From NCBI GenBank assembly GCA_012727965.1, contig JAAYFZ010000414.1, positions 1 through 6,102 of the forward strand: 6,102 bases of DNA, written 5' to 3'. The stretch comes from Clostridiaceae bacterium (GTDB lineage: Bacteria > Bacillota > Clostridia > Saccharofermentanales > UBA5734). Below are positions 5,838-6,102 of this stretch, one piece after another (position 1 is the first letter of the stretch; each line of letters begins with the position of its first letter). The notes below the pieces were generated by a model. The model saw only the letters and a program-made list of their open reading frames with translations, did no database searches and was not told where the DNA came from. The translations under genes and the position numbers were made by a program.

Positions 5838-5866
5838 TTGGCGTAACGATTGCATTTGACTATTAT
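5838..5866 (+). promoter_or_regulatory. Possible promoter for lipoprotein gene, with flanking inverted repeat
   Basis: TTGGCG (5838-5843), a 17-base spacer and TATTAT (5861-5866) form a moderate promoter. The inverted repeat TGCAAT (5832-5837) / ATTGCA (5849-5854) flanks the -35 exactly and could be an operator. The alternative TTGACT (5856-5861) lacks a credible -10. It lies 116 bases before the lipoprotein start, so the leader would include the hairpin at 5893-5925. Confidence 0.35.
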
Positions 5867-5892
5867 CTGCCATTCATTTAACTTGTTCATTG

Positions 5893-5925
5893 GAGCCTGT
5901 GATGCCTTGCGGCCTCTGCAGGCTC
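5893..5925 (+). other. Hairpin between small membrane protein and lipoprotein genes
   Basis: GAGCCTG (5893-5899) and CAGGCTC (5919-5925) form a perfect 7-bp stem. The 19-base loop can itself fold (GCC 5904-5906 with GGC 5911-5913). The sequence after it is TTATAG, too poor in T for a confident intrinsic terminator. It may be a weak terminator of the upstream gene or a leader structure of the next one. Confidence 0.4.
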
Positions 5926-5981
5926 TTATAGAATAACTTGCCCCGCGACCGGACAAGCAACTGAATGGAAGGTGAATCATA

Positions 5982-6102
5982 ATGAAGAAGTCTGGTAAAT
6001 ATATCAGAAGATCAATCGCATTTGTTTTAATTGCTACAGTGACAGCTGTACTATTTGCTGCCTGCACAGGCGGAACGGAAACAACACAGATAACGACAAC
6101 TA
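5982..6102 (+). CDS. Lipoprotein, 3'-truncated by window edge
   Basis: Only the first 40 residues are present and the frame is still open at the end of the window. They show a classic lipoprotein signal peptide: a basic N-terminus (MKKSGKYIRR), a hydrophobic core (residues 12-25) and a lipobox LFAAC with the lipidated Cys28. A Thr-rich linker (TGGTETTQITTT) follows, typical of the tether of extracellular lipoproteins in Clostridia such as ABC transporter solute-binding proteins. The mature domain is outside the window, so no function can be assigned. ATG 5982 follows GGAAGGTG (5967-5974) with 7 bases of spacing. Export and membrane anchoring on the outer face of the cell are expected. Confidence 0.8.
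   Translation, partial: MKKSGKYIRRSIAFVLIATVTAVLFAACTGGTETTQITTT

Noticed and set aside
5783..6067. A 94-codon open frame on the minus strand across the last spacer and lipoprotein start
   Set aside because: The + strand here carries a clear ribosome binding site and a lipoprotein signal peptide. The minus frame shows no motif or start signal.

Overview
The window looks like chromosomal DNA of an anaerobic Gram-positive bacterium (Bacillota, probably Clostridia). This rests on several things: strong AGGAGG-type ribosome binding sites, sigma-A promoters with extended -10 elements, a GAAC-N4-GTTC LexA operator of the Gram-positive type, a YfhO membrane protein, and a desulfoferrodoxin, which is typical of anaerobes. 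This is inference from gene content; no rRNA or other taxonomic marker is present. Every supported gene is on the + strand. There is no sign of a mobile element, CRISPR array, tRNA or rRNA.

Layout. (1) Bases 1-2096 hold the C-terminal part of a large YfhO-family polytopic membrane protein with an unusual acidic cytoplasmic tail. (2) Bases 2119-2671 hold a monocistronic class II desulfoferrodoxin (superoxide reductase) with its own extended -10 promoter and a strong terminator. (3) Bases 2674-4725 hold a two-gene operon: a TrmB-type regulator, then lysA (diaminopimelate decarboxylase) 4 bases later. It has a near-consensus promoter followed by an inverted repeat that could be an operator. (4) Bases 4738-5390 hold a dCMP deaminase of the allosteric DCTD/ComEB type, again with an extended -10 promoter and a terminator. 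(5) Bases 5398-5822 hold a small single-pass membrane protein that I do not recognise. Its promoter is bracketed by two LexA (SOS) box-like sites, one of them a perfect 12-bp palindrome sitting at the predicted transcription start. (6) Bases 5982-6102 hold the start of a threonine-rich lipoprotein that runs off the window.

Most of the window is housekeeping: cell envelope, oxygen defence, lysine/peptidoglycan precursor supply and dTMP precursor supply. Each unit has its own promoter, and three have convincing terminators or strong promoters, so these are independent transcription units and not one pathway operon. The most interesting item is the 106-residue membrane protein under apparent LexA control. 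It has the architecture of an SOS-induced cell-division inhibitor (functional analogues: YneA, SosA, SidA, DivS) without obvious sequence similarity to any of them. The second is the TrmB-lysA pairing with a structured leader.
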